In this document: in pieces, positions 28,389 through 37,849 of the stretch
Position numbering within the stretch: position 1 is the stretch's first letter
How the letters are laid out: every line of letters starts with the position of its first letter
NCBI RefSeq assembly: GCF_004216565.1
Contig: NZ_SGWV01000009.1
Coordinates: forward strand, 186,001-250,000
Origin: Sphaerotilus mobilis
GTDB lineage: Bacteria; Pseudomonadota; Gammaproteobacteria; Burkholderiales; Burkholderiaceae_C
DNA: 64,000 bases
Direction: 5' to 3'
The notes under the pieces: generated by a model
The model's input: the letters and a program-made list of their open reading frames with translations, nothing else
Told to the model about the DNA's origin: nothing
The model's database searches: none
Position numbers and translations under genes: made by a program

Positions 28389-30232
28389 GCGGCCGCGCCG
28401 TGCAGCAGCGCCGACAGGCCGGCCAGCCCGATCGGCGGCTCGGCTTGCCAGGGAACGACATGCAGCCGCCGGGCCAGCGCCGGATCGCCGGGCTCGCCCT
28501 TGTGCCCCGGGTCCGTGATGCGGGCGATCTGCGCGCGTTCACCGGCCAGGCGGGCGGCCAGCAGCGGGTCGCGCGTGCCGGCGGCCAGCACGCTCTTGTT
28601 GAGCACCCAGGCCCAGGGCTCGATGCCGGCGCGGCGCAGGTCGGCCTGCAGCGCGGCGGCCTGCGAGACCGGCGTGGGCTCGGGCAGGGTCACCAGCAGT
28701 ACGCGGGTGTGCGCGTCGTCCTGCAGCCGCATCAGCGGCGTGACGACCCGGGCGGCGCCGTGGCCCTCGAACTCGCGCAGCATCTGGCGGTGGTAGGCGC
28801 CGGTGGCGTCCATCAGCAGCAGCGAGTGGCCGGTGGGCGCGGTGTCGAGCACGACGAAGGCGCTGCGGCCCTCGCCGACCAGGCGCGAGAAGGCGTGGAA
28901 GACGGCGACCTCCTCGGTGCAGGGCGACTGCAGGTCCTCCAGCATCAAGGCGCGCTGCGCCTCGTCAAGCTCGCCGGCACGCGCGGCCATGATCTTGTCG
29001 ATGTAGCGCTGGGTCTCGACGCGCGGATCGATGCGGTCGACCCGCAGGCCCGGCACCTCGGCGGCCAGCGTGCCGGCCAGGTGGGCGGCCGGATCGGTGG
29101 TGCTCAGGTGCACGCCATGGCCCCGTCGCACCAGCCCCAGCGCAATGGCAGCGGCGAGCGTGGTCTTGCCCACGCCGCCCTTGCCCATCACCAGGATCAG
29201 GCCGTGGCCGGGCTGCGCCAGCTGGTCGACCAGCGCGTCCAGATCGGGTCCGGCCGCCTCGCGGCCACCGTCAGGCGCGGCCGGCCTCGCCGGGGCCGGG
29301 CTGTCGTCGCGCAGCAGCGCGCGCAGCGCCGGCAGGCCGACGGTGTCGAAGGCGCGCAGAGGGACGTGGTCCTGCCGCAGGGCCTGCAGCACGGCTGGCA
29401 AGTCGGCCAGGGCCTGCTGGCCGACAGCCTCGAAGGAGCGCGCGACCGGGTCGTCCGGCACGCTGGCGTGGAAGACGCCGTTGACGACCAGTCGCTGACG
29501 CAGCAGGCCCAGCGCCTGCAGCTCTGTGGCGGTGCGGGCGGCCTCGGCGATCGCGCCGGCCTCCGGCCGCGTGACCAGCACCACCGTGGTCGCCGCTGCA
29601 TCGGTCAAGGCGGCGAGCGCGGCCTGGAAGCGGGCCTCCTGCATCTTCAGGCCGGAATGCGGACCGAGGCAGGAGGCCCCCCGGTCGTTGCCGGCCAGGA
29701 AGCCGCTCCAGGCCTGCGGCAGGCTCAGCAGGCGCAGCGTGTGGCCGGTCGGCGCGGTGTCGAACACGACATGCTCGTAGCCCGCTGCCTCGTCCCCGGC
29801 CAACAGCGCGGCGAACTCGTCGAAGGCTGCGATCTCGGTGGTGCAGGCGCCGGAGAGCTGCTCGCGCACGGTCGCCTGGCCTGCCGGATCGACCCCTTCG
29901 GCGGCCAGCCGGTCCAGCACGCGGGCCCGGTAGGCCTGGGCCGCCGCGTCCGGATCGATGTTGAGGACCGCCAGCCCCGGCGCGCCGGGCACGGGCACAG
30001 GCTGGTTGCGCAGTGGCACGCCCAGCATCTCGTCAAGGTTGGATGCGGCGTCGGTGCTGACCAGCAGCACACGCCGCCCGGCATCGGCCAGCGCCAGTGC
30101 GGTGGCGGTCGAGACGGAGGTCTTGCCCACGCCGCCCTTGCCGGTGAAGAACAGGTGGCGGGTCAGGTGCCCAAACAGGTCCAGCGTGGGCAGGTCCCGC
30201 GTGGGCAAGGGGTGTTCGACGGCAACGGTCAT
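28379..30232 (-). CDS. arsA: ArsA/GET3-family ATPase with two tandem ATPase domains
   Basis: A 617-residue cytoplasmic ATPase with two deviant Walker A motifs GKGGVGKT (31-38 and 350-357) and a DTAPTGH signature in each half. The three cysteines that bind As(III)/Sb(III) in E. coli ArsA have counterparts at C130, C188 and C438 in the same local contexts (ACTTEIAAFDEF, SCLGP, PCTEEVAVF). The start at 30232 avoids an implausible upstream extension. No arsB, arsC, arsD or arsR lies nearby. It may energise a distant exporter or serve as a tail-anchored-protein-type chaperone. Confidence 0.87.
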   Translation of the reverse strand: MTVAVEHPLPTRDLPTLDLFGHLTRHLFFTGKGGVGKTSVSTATALALADAGRRVLLVSTDAASNLDEMLGVPLRNQPVPVPGAPGLAVLNIDPDAAAQAYRARVLDRLAAEGVDPAGQATVREQLSGACTTEIAAFDEFAALLAGDEAAGYEHVVFDTAPTGHTLRLLSLPQAWSGFLAGNDRGASCLGPHSGLKMQEARFQAALAALTDAAATTVVLVTRPEAGAIAEAARTATELQALGLLRQRLVVNGVFHASVPDDPVARSFEAVGQQALADLPAVLQALRQDHVPLRAFDTVGLPALRALLRDDSPAPARPAAPDGGREAAGPDLDALVDQLAQPGHGLILVMGKGGVGKTTLAAAIALGLVRRGHGVHLSTTDPAAHLAGTLAAEVPGLRVDRIDPRVETQRYIDKIMAARAGELDEAQRALMLEDLQSPCTEEVAVFHAFSRLVGEGRSAFVVLDTAPTGHSLLLMDATGAYHRQMLREFEGHGAARVVTPLMRLQDDAHTRVLLVTLPEPTPVSQAAALQADLRRAGIEPWAWVLNKSVLAAGTRDPLLAARLAGERAQIARITDPGHKGEPGDPALARRLHVVPWQAEPPIGLAGLSALLHGAAAQP

Positions 30233-30296
30233 GGCGGATGTCCGGTGGGAGGGCCCCCAGCCTGCACCCGTGCCAACGGCGCGGCCTTGCGGCGGG

Positions 30297-31352
30297 TCAG
30301 CCCACGTCGAAGAACATCCGGCTGACATGCCGACGCCGTTCGCCGGGTCGCAGCACGACGTCCGGCCAGTGCGGCGGCGCGACCGGGTGGTTGGGGCTGT
30401 CGGGCAGGTACTGCGGCTCCAGCGCGATGCCGGCGTGGGCCGGGTAGAGGGTGCCGTCGCGCGCCGGCAGGCCGGTCAGCCCCTGCCCGCTGTAGACCTG
30501 CAGCGCCGGCAGGTCGGTGGCCAGCGACAGGGCCACCCGGCCGTCGGACGACAGCAGGCGCACGGCGGCGCGCAAGGCATCGGCGCAGGCGGGGTCCAGC
30601 GCCAGCGCGTGGTCGAAACCGCGGCCGAGCTGCAGCGCCGGTTCGGCGGCGATGGCCTGGTCGAGCCGGCGCAGCTCGCGCAGGTCGAAGCCGGTGTCGT
30701 CGACCGGCTCCAGCTCACCTGACGGCAGCAGGTCGGCCCCCACCGGCAACCACGCGGGCGCGAGCACCTGCAGGTGGTGCTGCAAGACGTTGCGCGTTGC
30801 CTCGCCGGCATCGCCGTCGAGGTTGAAGTAGGCGTGGTGGGTCAGGTTGACCGGGCAGGCGCGGGTGGTGGTGGCCTCGAAGGCGATCTCCAGCGCCAGC
30901 TCCTGGCCGAGCGTGTAGCTGACGCGGGCCTGCACCTCGCCGGGCCAGCCCTGGTCTCCGTCGGGCGAGACCAGCGTCAGCACCAGCCGCTGCGGGGTGT
31001 GCGATTCGACCGTCCAGGTGCGGCGATCAAAGCCGTCCGGGCCGCCATGCAGCTGGTTCGGGCCTTCGTTGGCGGCCAGTTCGACGGCTTGCCCGTCGAC
31101 CATGCAACGGCTGTCGCGGATGCGGTTGGCGTAGCGGCCGACGGTGGCGCCGAGGTAGGCCGGCTGGGCCTCGTAGGCGGCCAGGCTGGCGCCGCCCAGC
31201 AGCAGCTCGCGGCGTGTGCCTTCCATCATCGGCACGCTGCAGGAGACCCAGGTCGCCCCACGGTCGAGCACCTGCACGCGCAGGCCGGCGGCGTTTTCGA
31301 GCGTGTAGAGGCGGGCGGGGGCCCAGGGATCGGGGGACGTGTCGTGGCTCAT
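30297..31352 (-). CDS. galM: Aldose 1-epimerase (galactose mutarotase)
   Basis: A 351-residue enzyme interconverting alpha and beta anomers of hexoses. Recognisable elements are the ANRI segment near residue 90, catalytic His in NLTHHAYFNL, the DTGFDLR region, and the C-terminal catalytic Glu in GIALEPQYLPDSPNHP. The ATG at 31352 was chosen; upstream sequence in this frame is a shadow of the neighbouring gene. It lies 35 bases after the HAD phosphatase gene, so both could be co-transcribed as sugar-metabolism functions. Confidence 0.92.
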   Translation of the reverse strand: MSHDTSPDPWAPARLYTLENAAGLRVQVLDRGATWVSCSVPMMEGTRRELLLGGASLAAYEAQPAYLGATVGRYANRIRDSRCMVDGQAVELAANEGPNQLHGGPDGFDRRTWTVESHTPQRLVLTLVSPDGDQGWPGEVQARVSYTLGQELALEIAFEATTTRACPVNLTHHAYFNLDGDAGEATRNVLQHHLQVLAPAWLPVGADLLPSGELEPVDDTGFDLRELRRLDQAIAAEPALQLGRGFDHALALDPACADALRAAVRLLSSDGRVALSLATDLPALQVYSGQGLTGLPARDGTLYPAHAGIALEPQYLPDSPNHPVAPPHWPDVVLRPGERRRHVSRMFFDVG

Positions 31353-31387
31353 GCGCTGGGGCGTTCGGGGGTGGGGGTTGACGGTGT

Positions 31388-32257
31388 TCAGCCCAGCAGG
31401 CCCTCGGCCTGCAGGCGCTGCAGCACGGCGGCGATCGAGGGCTGGTCGTTGTCGCCGCAGACCTCGTCGGCGCGCTCGCGCACCGCCGCCGGGGCGTTGG
31501 CCATCGCGACGCCGTGGCCCATGGCCATCAGCATCGAGACGTCGTTGTGGTTGTCGCCGAAGGCCACGACCTGGTCGGCATCGAGGCCCCGGCTGGCCAG
31601 CCAGTGCAGCAGGCCGCTGGCCTTGCTGTGGCCGGGCCGGCCGATGTCCAGCCGCAGCGGGCCGGTCTGCACCGTGCCCAGGCCCAGCTCGGCTTCGACG
31701 CCACGGGCGAAGGCCGGCAGCGCGGCCGGGTCGACATGGCTGACCGCGATCTTCCAGACTCGCTCGGCCTGCGTCAGCACCGGCGCGAGGTCGTCGACAC
31801 GCTCGAAGCGCGGCCGCAGCGCGTCGGGCAGGGTCTCGGCCCAGGCCATGACTTCGTCGAGCACCGGCTCGCCGGTCTCGAAGCAGAAGCGGTCGCCGAG
31901 GTAGGCCAGCGCGTGCAGGCCGTCGCGCCGCACCCGTTCGAGCAGGGCCAGCCGGTCGGCCACCGGCAGCGGCTCGCCGCGCAGTGGCGTGTCGCTGACG
32001 TAGTCGTGCAGGTAGATGCCGTTGCAGCAGACCGCCGGGGTGTCGAGCCCCAGCCGCTGGTGGTAGGCCCGTGCGGCGATGTGGTGGCGGCCGGTCACCA
32101 GCACGACCTCGATGCCACGCTGGCGGGCCGCCTGCAGGGCGTCGACGTTGGCCGGCAGGATCTGCATGCGCTCGTCGAGCAGCGTGCCGTCGAGGTCGAG
32201 GGCGATCACCCGGAAGGGCGATCGGCGGGCGGCGGTCAGGGACAGGGTGGACGGCAT
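31388..32257 (-). CDS. Cof-type HAD-IIB sugar-phosphate phosphatase
   Basis: A 289-residue haloacid dehalogenase-superfamily hydrolase. Motif I is DLDGTLLD with nucleophile D21 and acid/base D23; motif II is VTGRHH; motif III/IV is near GHSKASGL and GDNHNDVSML. A type IIB cap domain lies between, as in YidA/YbiV/Cof proteins, which dephosphorylate hexose phosphates or flavin/thiamin phosphates. The start at 32257 gives the normal family length. Confidence 0.9.
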   Translation of the reverse strand: MPSTLSLTAARRSPFRVIALDLDGTLLDERMQILPANVDALQAARQRGIEVVLVTGRHHIAARAYHQRLGLDTPAVCCNGIYLHDYVSDTPLRGEPLPVADRLALLERVRRDGLHALAYLGDRFCFETGEPVLDEVMAWAETLPDALRPRFERVDDLAPVLTQAERVWKIAVSHVDPAALPAFARGVEAELGLGTVQTGPLRLDIGRPGHSKASGLLHWLASRGLDADQVVAFGDNHNDVSMLMAMGHGVAMANAPAAVRERADEVCGDNDQPSIAAVLQRLQAEGLLG

Positions 32258-32322
32258 GGCGGCCTGCGGACGGCAAAGGTCGCGCATCGTAGCCAAGGCC
32301 CGTGGCGGCAGGGCCCGCCCGC

Positions 32323-33501
32323 TCAGCGCTCGTTGACCCGCCACGCTTCCTGCAGGGCCGGCGGCAGCGCGAAGGCTTCCTGGCCCCACTCGGGATGCTG
32401 CTTCCAGATCGCGCGGGTGAAGTAGTGGAACAAGGCCTGCGAGAAGCGCCGCACGATCGTCAGCTCCTTGAGGACCTCCACCACGTCGATGACGGCGTTG
32501 GCGATCTTGGCGAAGACGGCCTCGGCCTCGTTCTCGCGCTTGTCCTGGTGCACGCCCAGCAGCGCGGCGTCCTCGTCGCCCATGAGCTGGCACAACATCA
32601 TTTTTGGCAGCGGGTCGAGCGGGCCGGGCAGCGTCTGGACCATCCATTCCAGCATCGCGGCGGTCAGCGCCTGGCCTTCCGGCGAGGCGCCGCGGCGGCG
32701 TGCCTTGATGCGCTCGAACAGCAGCTTGCCGTCCTCGTAGCTGTGCGCCAGCAGGTCGTCACGCACGCCCATGACGTGGCCGATCACGCTCCAGGTGTGC
32801 ATGTAGGCCCGCTGCAGTTCCGGCGCCGGGTGGTAGCCCAGCCGCTCCAACGAGCGCAGACCGACGTAGGAGAAGGTCAGGATCACGAAGGCCATGGCCT
32901 CCTGGTTGATCGGCTCGCCGTGGGCCATGTTCCAGCGCGGCTGGCGCGGCGTGCCGGCGGCCTGTGCGGTCATGGCAGCGCGGTAGTCCGAGCGCAACAG
33001 GTGGCGCACCGCCGCATGCATCAGCCGCACGCGCTGGGCGCAGCGCAGGCCCAGCCCGCCGGTGGTCATGCCGCCGGGCTGCATGACGGTGACGATCATG
33101 TAGGCGGTCTCGAAGATGCGCCGCTCCACATGCTGGAGCAGCTGGGTGGTCGAGGCCAGCACCGGCGCGTCCATCGCATCGAGGTAGCACTCGGGCAGGC
33201 TGGCGCAGCACAACACGGTCGAGGACAGCGTGCCGTGGCTGGAGAAGAACTCCTCGCAGGCCACGATCAGCTGCGGGTCGGCCCAGTCGGGCAGCACCGC
33301 CGTCTCGGCCATGTACTGGTCGACCAGGGCCTGGATGGCCGGATCCAGCGGGCGGTCCGGCCGCGACAGGTTGGCCAGCAAGCGGTTGACGCCGCTGATC
33401 GCGTCGGTCTCATAGATGCGGGCGACGACCGCGTCGGCGATCGGATCGGCCTCGGCGCGCATCGCCTGCAGGTGCTCGTCGGTCCAGCGTTCTTGGCTCA
33501 T
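32323..33501 (-). CDS. DUF2236 / mpaB / latex-clearing-protein-like haem oxygenase
   Basis: A 392-residue helical protein of the ER-bound oxygenase mpaB / rubber oxygenase (Lcp) family. Three residues invariant in the characterised Lcp of Streptomyces K30 (R164, T168, H198) have counterparts at R128, T132 and H162 with exactly the same spacing (RIFET ... RLMHAAVR). That makes b-type haem binding and oxidative C=C cleavage plausible. No signal peptide is seen, unlike secreted Lcp, so the substrate should be intracellular, perhaps an isoprenoid or unsaturated lipid. It lies 56 bases downstream of the cyclase gene on the same strand. Confidence 0.8.
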   Translation of the reverse strand: MSQERWTDEHLQAMRAEADPIADAVVARIYETDAISGVNRLLANLSRPDRPLDPAIQALVDQYMAETAVLPDWADPQLIVACEEFFSSHGTLSSTVLCCASLPECYLDAMDAPVLASTTQLLQHVERRIFETAYMIVTVMQPGGMTTGGLGLRCAQRVRLMHAAVRHLLRSDYRAAMTAQAAGTPRQPRWNMAHGEPINQEAMAFVILTFSYVGLRSLERLGYHPAPELQRAYMHTWSVIGHVMGVRDDLLAHSYEDGKLLFERIKARRRGASPEGQALTAAMLEWMVQTLPGPLDPLPKMMLCQLMGDEDAALLGVHQDKRENEAEAVFAKIANAVIDVVEVLKELTIVRRFSQALFHYFTRAIWKQHPEWGQEAFALPPALQEAWRVNER

Positions 33502-33557
33502 GGTCGGGTCTTCGGGTCAGGGTCGTGGGAAGGAACGGATCGCGGTGACGCCCCGGC

Positions 33558-36500
33558 TCAGGTCGGGCGACGTGCCCGGGCCAGCGCCAGCGCCTGCTGC
33601 AGGCTGCGGGCCTGTTCGAGGTCGGGCGTTGCGGTGGCGTCGGGGATGGCGGCCAGCACATCGTCGAGCAGGGCCTGGGCCGCATGCAGGTCGCCGCGAG
33701 CGGCCAGCAGCGGTGCCAGCCCGCAGGCCGAACGCAGCGCAAAGACGCGGTTGCCCTGGCGCTGCGCCAGCGCCAGGGCGCGGCGGTAGCGGCGTTCGAT
33801 GTCGTCCAGCGCGGCATGGTCGGCCGGCTCGCCACCGCGCAGGCGGTCGAGCCGGATCTGCGCCTCCAGGCGCTCGATCTCGGCCGACATGAAGGACTCG
33901 CCGCCGGCGTCGATCACCTGGCGGGCCTCGTCGAGCCGGGCCAGCGCCCGCTCGGCCGCGCCCTGGCCGGCTTCGACCTCGGCCAGCAGCACGAGGAAGA
34001 AGGGCACCACCATGCCGCTGCCGATGCTGCGGTAGGTCGCCAGCGCCTCCTCGATGTGCTGCGCGCCAGCAGCCGACTGGCCCTCGTCGACCAGGGCCCG
34101 GCCGGCAAAGATCGAGCCCCAGACGGTCCAGAAGCCGAGCGACTGCGCGCTCGACAGCTCGATGGTCGCGGTGGCGTGGTCGGCCATGGCCTCGGGCTCG
34201 CGCCGGTAGGCGTCCAGCCAGGTCGCGCAGCCCAGCGCATAGGCGTGGCTGAAGGGGTGCTTGAGCTCGCCGGCCAGCGTCACCGCCTGACGGGCATGGC
34301 TCAGGCCGGCGCGGGTCTCGCCGCGCAGGAACAGCACCATCGCGGCGACGGCGCGGGCGGTCACGCCCACGTCCTGACCGGTCAGGTGGGCCTGGCCGCG
34401 GTGGCGCTCGGGCACGTACTGCGCGATCGAGGCCGACAGCAGCGCCTGCGCGCTTTCGAGCCGGCCCATGTAGTAGTGGCTCAGGCCGAGCGCGAAGTCG
34501 GCCTCCAGCCGCAGCGAGGCGCTGCCCATGTCGACCGCGATGCCGGACATGCGCTCGGCGAACTCGATGGCGCGGTGCTGTTCGCCCTTGACCAGGTAGA
34601 AGGCCCACAGGCCCCAGACGACCCAGAACAGCTGCGGGTTGGGCCCCACCCGCTCGGACAACACCTGGGCGCGCTGGTAGACGGTGGCGACGGCCGGCGC
34701 GGCCCAGCCCTGCTGGATCGTCAGGGCCACGCCCAGCGTCGACAGCAGCGCCAGTTCGAGCCGGTCACGCTCGGCCGATGCCGGCAGCAGCGCGATCGCG
34801 TCCAGGCCATGGCGCAGATGGCTCTCGGCTTCGGTGGTGGCCGATGAGGCCAGGGCCTGCTGGCCCGCCTGCAACCAGTGCGGCAGGGCCTGGGCGTGCT
34901 GGCCGGCCTTGGTCCAGTGCTGGGCGATGCGTTCGGGGAAGGCCGCCCCGCCCACGCCGGACTGCAGCGCCAGCGCGATGCGCTCGTGGTAGGCCTGCCG
35001 GGTGCGGCGCAGCAGCGAGTCGTAGGCGGCGTCCTGGATCAGCGCGTGCTTGATGGTGAAGCCGCCGTCGGTGGCGAACACGATGCCCTCGCCGATCAGC
35101 TGCTCGACGCCGGTGGTGAGCAGGCGCTCTTCCTCGGGCAACACCGCCAGCAGCAGCTCGAAGGTCCATTCGCGGCCGATGCAGGCGCCCAGCTGCAGCA
35201 CGCGGCGGGCTTCGGGCTGGATGCGGTCCAGCCGCGCCATCAGCAAGTCCTGCAGCGAGGCCGGCACCATCGACTCGGGCAACGGGCCGTCGATCTCGTA
35301 GCCACCGGCCGACTCGCGCAGCGCCCCCGAGTCCAGGAACATGCGCGTCATTTCCTCGACGTAGAGCGGGTTGCCGTCGGTCTTGTCGACCAGCAGCGAC
35401 AGCAGCTTGGCCGGCAGCCGCTTGTTGCCGACGACGCGGTGGATCAACGTCTCGGTGTCGGCCGCCGACAGCACGTTGACGGGGATCAGCGTCAGGTGCT
35501 CGCCATAGAGCCAGGGCGGCGAGAAACCGGGCCGCGAGGTCATCAGCAGCAGCAGCCGGCTGGACGGCAGCTCGCGCAGCAGGTTGCCCAGCAGCTCCAG
35601 CGTGGTGCTGTCGACCCAGTGCAGGTCCTCGACGACCATCAGCGTCGGCCGCAGCGAACGTCGGGCGGCGCCCGAGGTCAGCAGCGTGACCAGCGCCACC
35701 AGGGTCTTCTGCTTCTGCGTCATCGGGTGCAGGCCAAGCGGCTCGTAGCCCGATTCCGGCGCCAGCCCGAACAGCCGCGCCAGCAGCGGCAAGGCGGTGT
35801 CAAGCTCGCAGCCGTGGCGCTGCAGTTCCTCACGCAGGGCGGCCAGCGCCAGCTGAGGCGTGGCGGCCTGCTCGATGCCCAGGCGCTCGCGCATCGCCGC
35901 GACCAGCGGGTAGAGCGCCGTGTGGGCGTAGTCGGGCGAGCAATAACACTCGACGATGTCGCAGGCCCCGTCGCCGATCGAGGCCCGGAACTCCGACAGC
36001 AGACGCGACTTGCCCACACCCGGATCACCGGTCAGCAGCACGGCGTGGCCGGGGCTTTCCTGTGCCGCGACCCAGGAAGACGCCAGGGCGGCGATCGCGC
36101 TGGCCCGGCCGACATAGGGCGCGCGGTGCTGCTGGGCGGCCGCCTCCAGACGGTCGCGCGCGCCGCTGGCGGACTCCACCCGGTAGGCCTCGATCGGCTC
36201 GGCGATGCCCTTGAGCACCTGCCGGCCCAGGCTGCTCATCTGGAAGAAGCCGGCCACCAGGCGCTGCGTGACCTCGCTGACCACGACCGTGCCGGGCTCG
36301 GCGATCTGCTGCAGACGGGCCGCGACGTTGGGCGTGTCGCCCAGCGCCAGCCGGCCGATGCCGGCGCTCGCATCCGGGTCGCCGACCAGCGTCAGCCCGG
36401 TGTTGACCGCGATGCGCACCTGCAGGTCGACGCCGTGGCGGGCCCGCGCCAGCGGTGCCAGGCTGGCGATGGCCTGCACGATGTCCAGGCCGGACTGCAC

Positions 36501-36995
36501 CGCGCGGCGCACGTCGCCCTCGTGGGCCACCGGGTAACCGAAATACACCACGATGCCGTCGCCGTGGAACTGCGCCATGGTGCCGCCGTGGCGTTCGATC
36601 ACGGCCGCACAGGTGTCGCGGTAGCCGCGCACCAGCTCGCGCAGATCCTCCGGGTCAAGCCGCCGGGCCATTTCGACCGAGCCGACCAGGTCGCAGAACA
36701 TGACCGACATGTGGCGGCGCTCGCCAATGTCATCGGCCTCGGCCGGACGGCCCCAGCCGGTGTGGAGCGGGGTCAGCGGCGCGGGCGTGGTCAGGGCGGC
36801 GGGTGATGTCGGCAGCGCCGCCGGGCGCGTCAGCCCGCTGGCGCTGGCCAGCGCCAGGCCGCAGCCATGGCAGAAGCGCGCGCTGGCTTGCACCGGCGTC
36901 TCGCAAGCCGGGCAGGCCAGGTTCTGCGGGGCTCCGCAGTCCGAGCAGAACCGGGCGCCGTCGGCCAGTGGGGCAAGGCACTTGACGCAGTTCAC
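33558..36995 (-). CDS. Class III nucleotide cyclase fused to AAA ATPase and TPR-like domain, with zinc ribbons
   Basis: A 1145-residue multidomain protein. Two zinc ribbons come first (C3/C6/C17/C20 and C28/C31/C42/C45). The class III adenylate/guanylate cyclase domain (about 92-270) keeps the metal Asp residues D102 (MFCDLVGS) and D146 (FHGDG) and the transition-state pair N223/R227 (NVAARL). The Lys of the classic adenine-selecting position is not obvious. A STAND-like ATPase follows, with P-loop 323-330 (GDPGVGKS) and Walker B MVVEDLHW, then a long helical TPR-like C-terminus. GTG at 36995 overlaps the desaturase stop (GTGA) and has a GGAG site. Confidence 0.9.
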   Translation of the reverse strand: MNCVKCLAPLADGARFCSDCGAPQNLACPACETPVQASARFCHGCGLALASASGLTRPAALPTSPAALTTPAPLTPLHTGWGRPAEADDIGERRHMSVMFCDLVGSVEMARRLDPEDLRELVRGYRDTCAAVIERHGGTMAQFHGDGIVVYFGYPVAHEGDVRRAVQSGLDIVQAIASLAPLARARHGVDLQVRIAVNTGLTLVGDPDASAGIGRLALGDTPNVAARLQQIAEPGTVVVSEVTQRLVAGFFQMSSLGRQVLKGIAEPIEAYRVESASGARDRLEAAAQQHRAPYVGRASAIAALASSWVAAQESPGHAVLLTGDPGVGKSRLLSEFRASIGDGACDIVECYCSPDYAHTALYPLVAAMRERLGIEQAATPQLALAALREELQRHGCELDTALPLLARLFGLAPESGYEPLGLHPMTQKQKTLVALVTLLTSGAARRSLRPTLMVVEDLHWVDSTTLELLGNLLRELPSSRLLLLMTSRPGFSPPWLYGEHLTLIPVNVLSAADTETLIHRVVGNKRLPAKLLSLLVDKTDGNPLYVEEMTRMFLDSGALRESAGGYEIDGPLPESMVPASLQDLLMARLDRIQPEARRVLQLGACIGREWTFELLLAVLPEEERLLTTGVEQLIGEGIVFATDGGFTIKHALIQDAAYDSLLRRTRQAYHERIALALQSGVGGAAFPERIAQHWTKAGQHAQALPHWLQAGQQALASSATTEAESHLRHGLDAIALLPASAERDRLELALLSTLGVALTIQQGWAAPAVATVYQRAQVLSERVGPNPQLFWVVWGLWAFYLVKGEQHRAIEFAERMSGIAVDMGSASLRLEADFALGLSHYYMGRLESAQALLSASIAQYVPERHRGQAHLTGQDVGVTARAVAAMVLFLRGETRAGLSHARQAVTLAGELKHPFSHAYALGCATWLDAYRREPEAMADHATATIELSSAQSLGFWTVWGSIFAGRALVDEGQSAAGAQHIEEALATYRSIGSGMVVPFFLVLLAEVEAGQGAAERALARLDEARQVIDAGGESFMSAEIERLEAQIRLDRLRGGEPADHAALDDIERRYRRALALAQRQGNRVFALRSACGLAPLLAARGDLHAAQALLDDVLAAIPDATATPDLEQARSLQQALALARARRPT

Positions 36996-37849
36996 GGGTG
37001 AGGCTCCAGGCGGGGAACGGCGCCGAAGGTGGGCGCCGCTTGAGACGAGGGCGGCTCGGTCCGGACCGGCGCCGCGCGGGTCGGCAGCACATAGGTCGGC
37101 GGCAGCTCGGGCAGCTCCCAGACGCGCAGGCCGGGCCACAGGTGGTGCTCGCGGTGGCGCAGCAGGATCTGCATCGGCTCATGGCCGAACACGCGCCGCC
37201 CGATCGCCACCAGCCAACGCGGCGCCGGCAAGGCATAGGTGCCGTGTTGGCCGTCGCGCTGGTGCAGCAGGTGGTGAAAGATGAAGCCGGACGCACCGAT
37301 GGCCAGCCGCAACACCAGCCAGTAGGTCAGGAAGACCGGCGGGTTGAGCGCCGCGACGGCGACAAAGGCCAGCGCGCGCAGCCCGCCCTGCAGCGCCAGC
37401 GAACGGCTCAGGCCGTGGCGGGCGATCCAGCGCCAGGCCGAGCGCTCCGGCACGATCAGCGCTTGGCCCAGCGCGTGGGCATGGCTGCCGGCGATCTGGA
37501 ACCACTCCGGGTCGTCCGGGCTGGCGCCGTGGCGGTGGTGGGCGAGGTGGATGGTGCGGTGCTCGCGGTAGCCCAGGCCGAAGGGCGTGTCGAAGATCAT
37601 CGCCAGCTGGTGGAAGCCCGGCACCCGGCCGGCGCCGCGCAGGTGCATCAGCTCATGCAGCGCCAGCGCCAGCCGCACATAGACCAGCGGCACGACCGGC
37701 AGCAGCCAGACCGGCGCGAGCCAACCAGCCAGTGCCAGCGCCAGCACGGCATAGAGCAGCAGCGTCCAGGCCAGCGTGGCCCGCAGGTAGTGGCGGCCGG
37801 GGTCGGCGGCGCGCGCCTGTTGGCGCCGGGAGGCCGGGCGGATCTTCAT
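36992..37849 (-). CDS. Membrane fatty acid desaturase/hydroxylase-type di-iron protein
   Basis: A 285-residue integral membrane protein with the three His boxes of membrane fatty acid desaturases: HELMH (65-69), HLAHHRH (101-107) and HREHH (232-236), plus several hydrophobic spans. The ATG at 37849 overlaps the stop of the upstream flavoprotein (ATGA), and its own stop overlaps the cyclase start (GTGA), so three proteins are translationally chained. The substrate could be an acyl chain or a carotenoid/isoprenoid (CrtW/CrtZ-like relatives share the boxes). Confidence 0.88.
   Translation of the reverse strand: MKIRPASRRQQARAADPGRHYLRATLAWTLLLYAVLALALAGWLAPVWLLPVVPLVYVRLALALHELMHLRGAGRVPGFHQLAMIFDTPFGLGYREHRTIHLAHHRHGASPDDPEWFQIAGSHAHALGQALIVPERSAWRWIARHGLSRSLALQGGLRALAFVAVAALNPPVFLTYWLVLRLAIGASGFIFHHLLHQRDGQHGTYALPAPRWLVAIGRRVFGHEPMQILLRHREHHLWPGLRVWELPELPPTYVLPTRAAPVRTEPPSSQAAPTFGAVPRLEPHP

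Noticed and set aside
30297-32276. One long minus-strand frame joining the aldose epimerase and upstream sequence
   Set aside because: The upstream part is an out-of-frame shadow of the HAD phosphatase. The epimerase family start fits the ATG at 31352.
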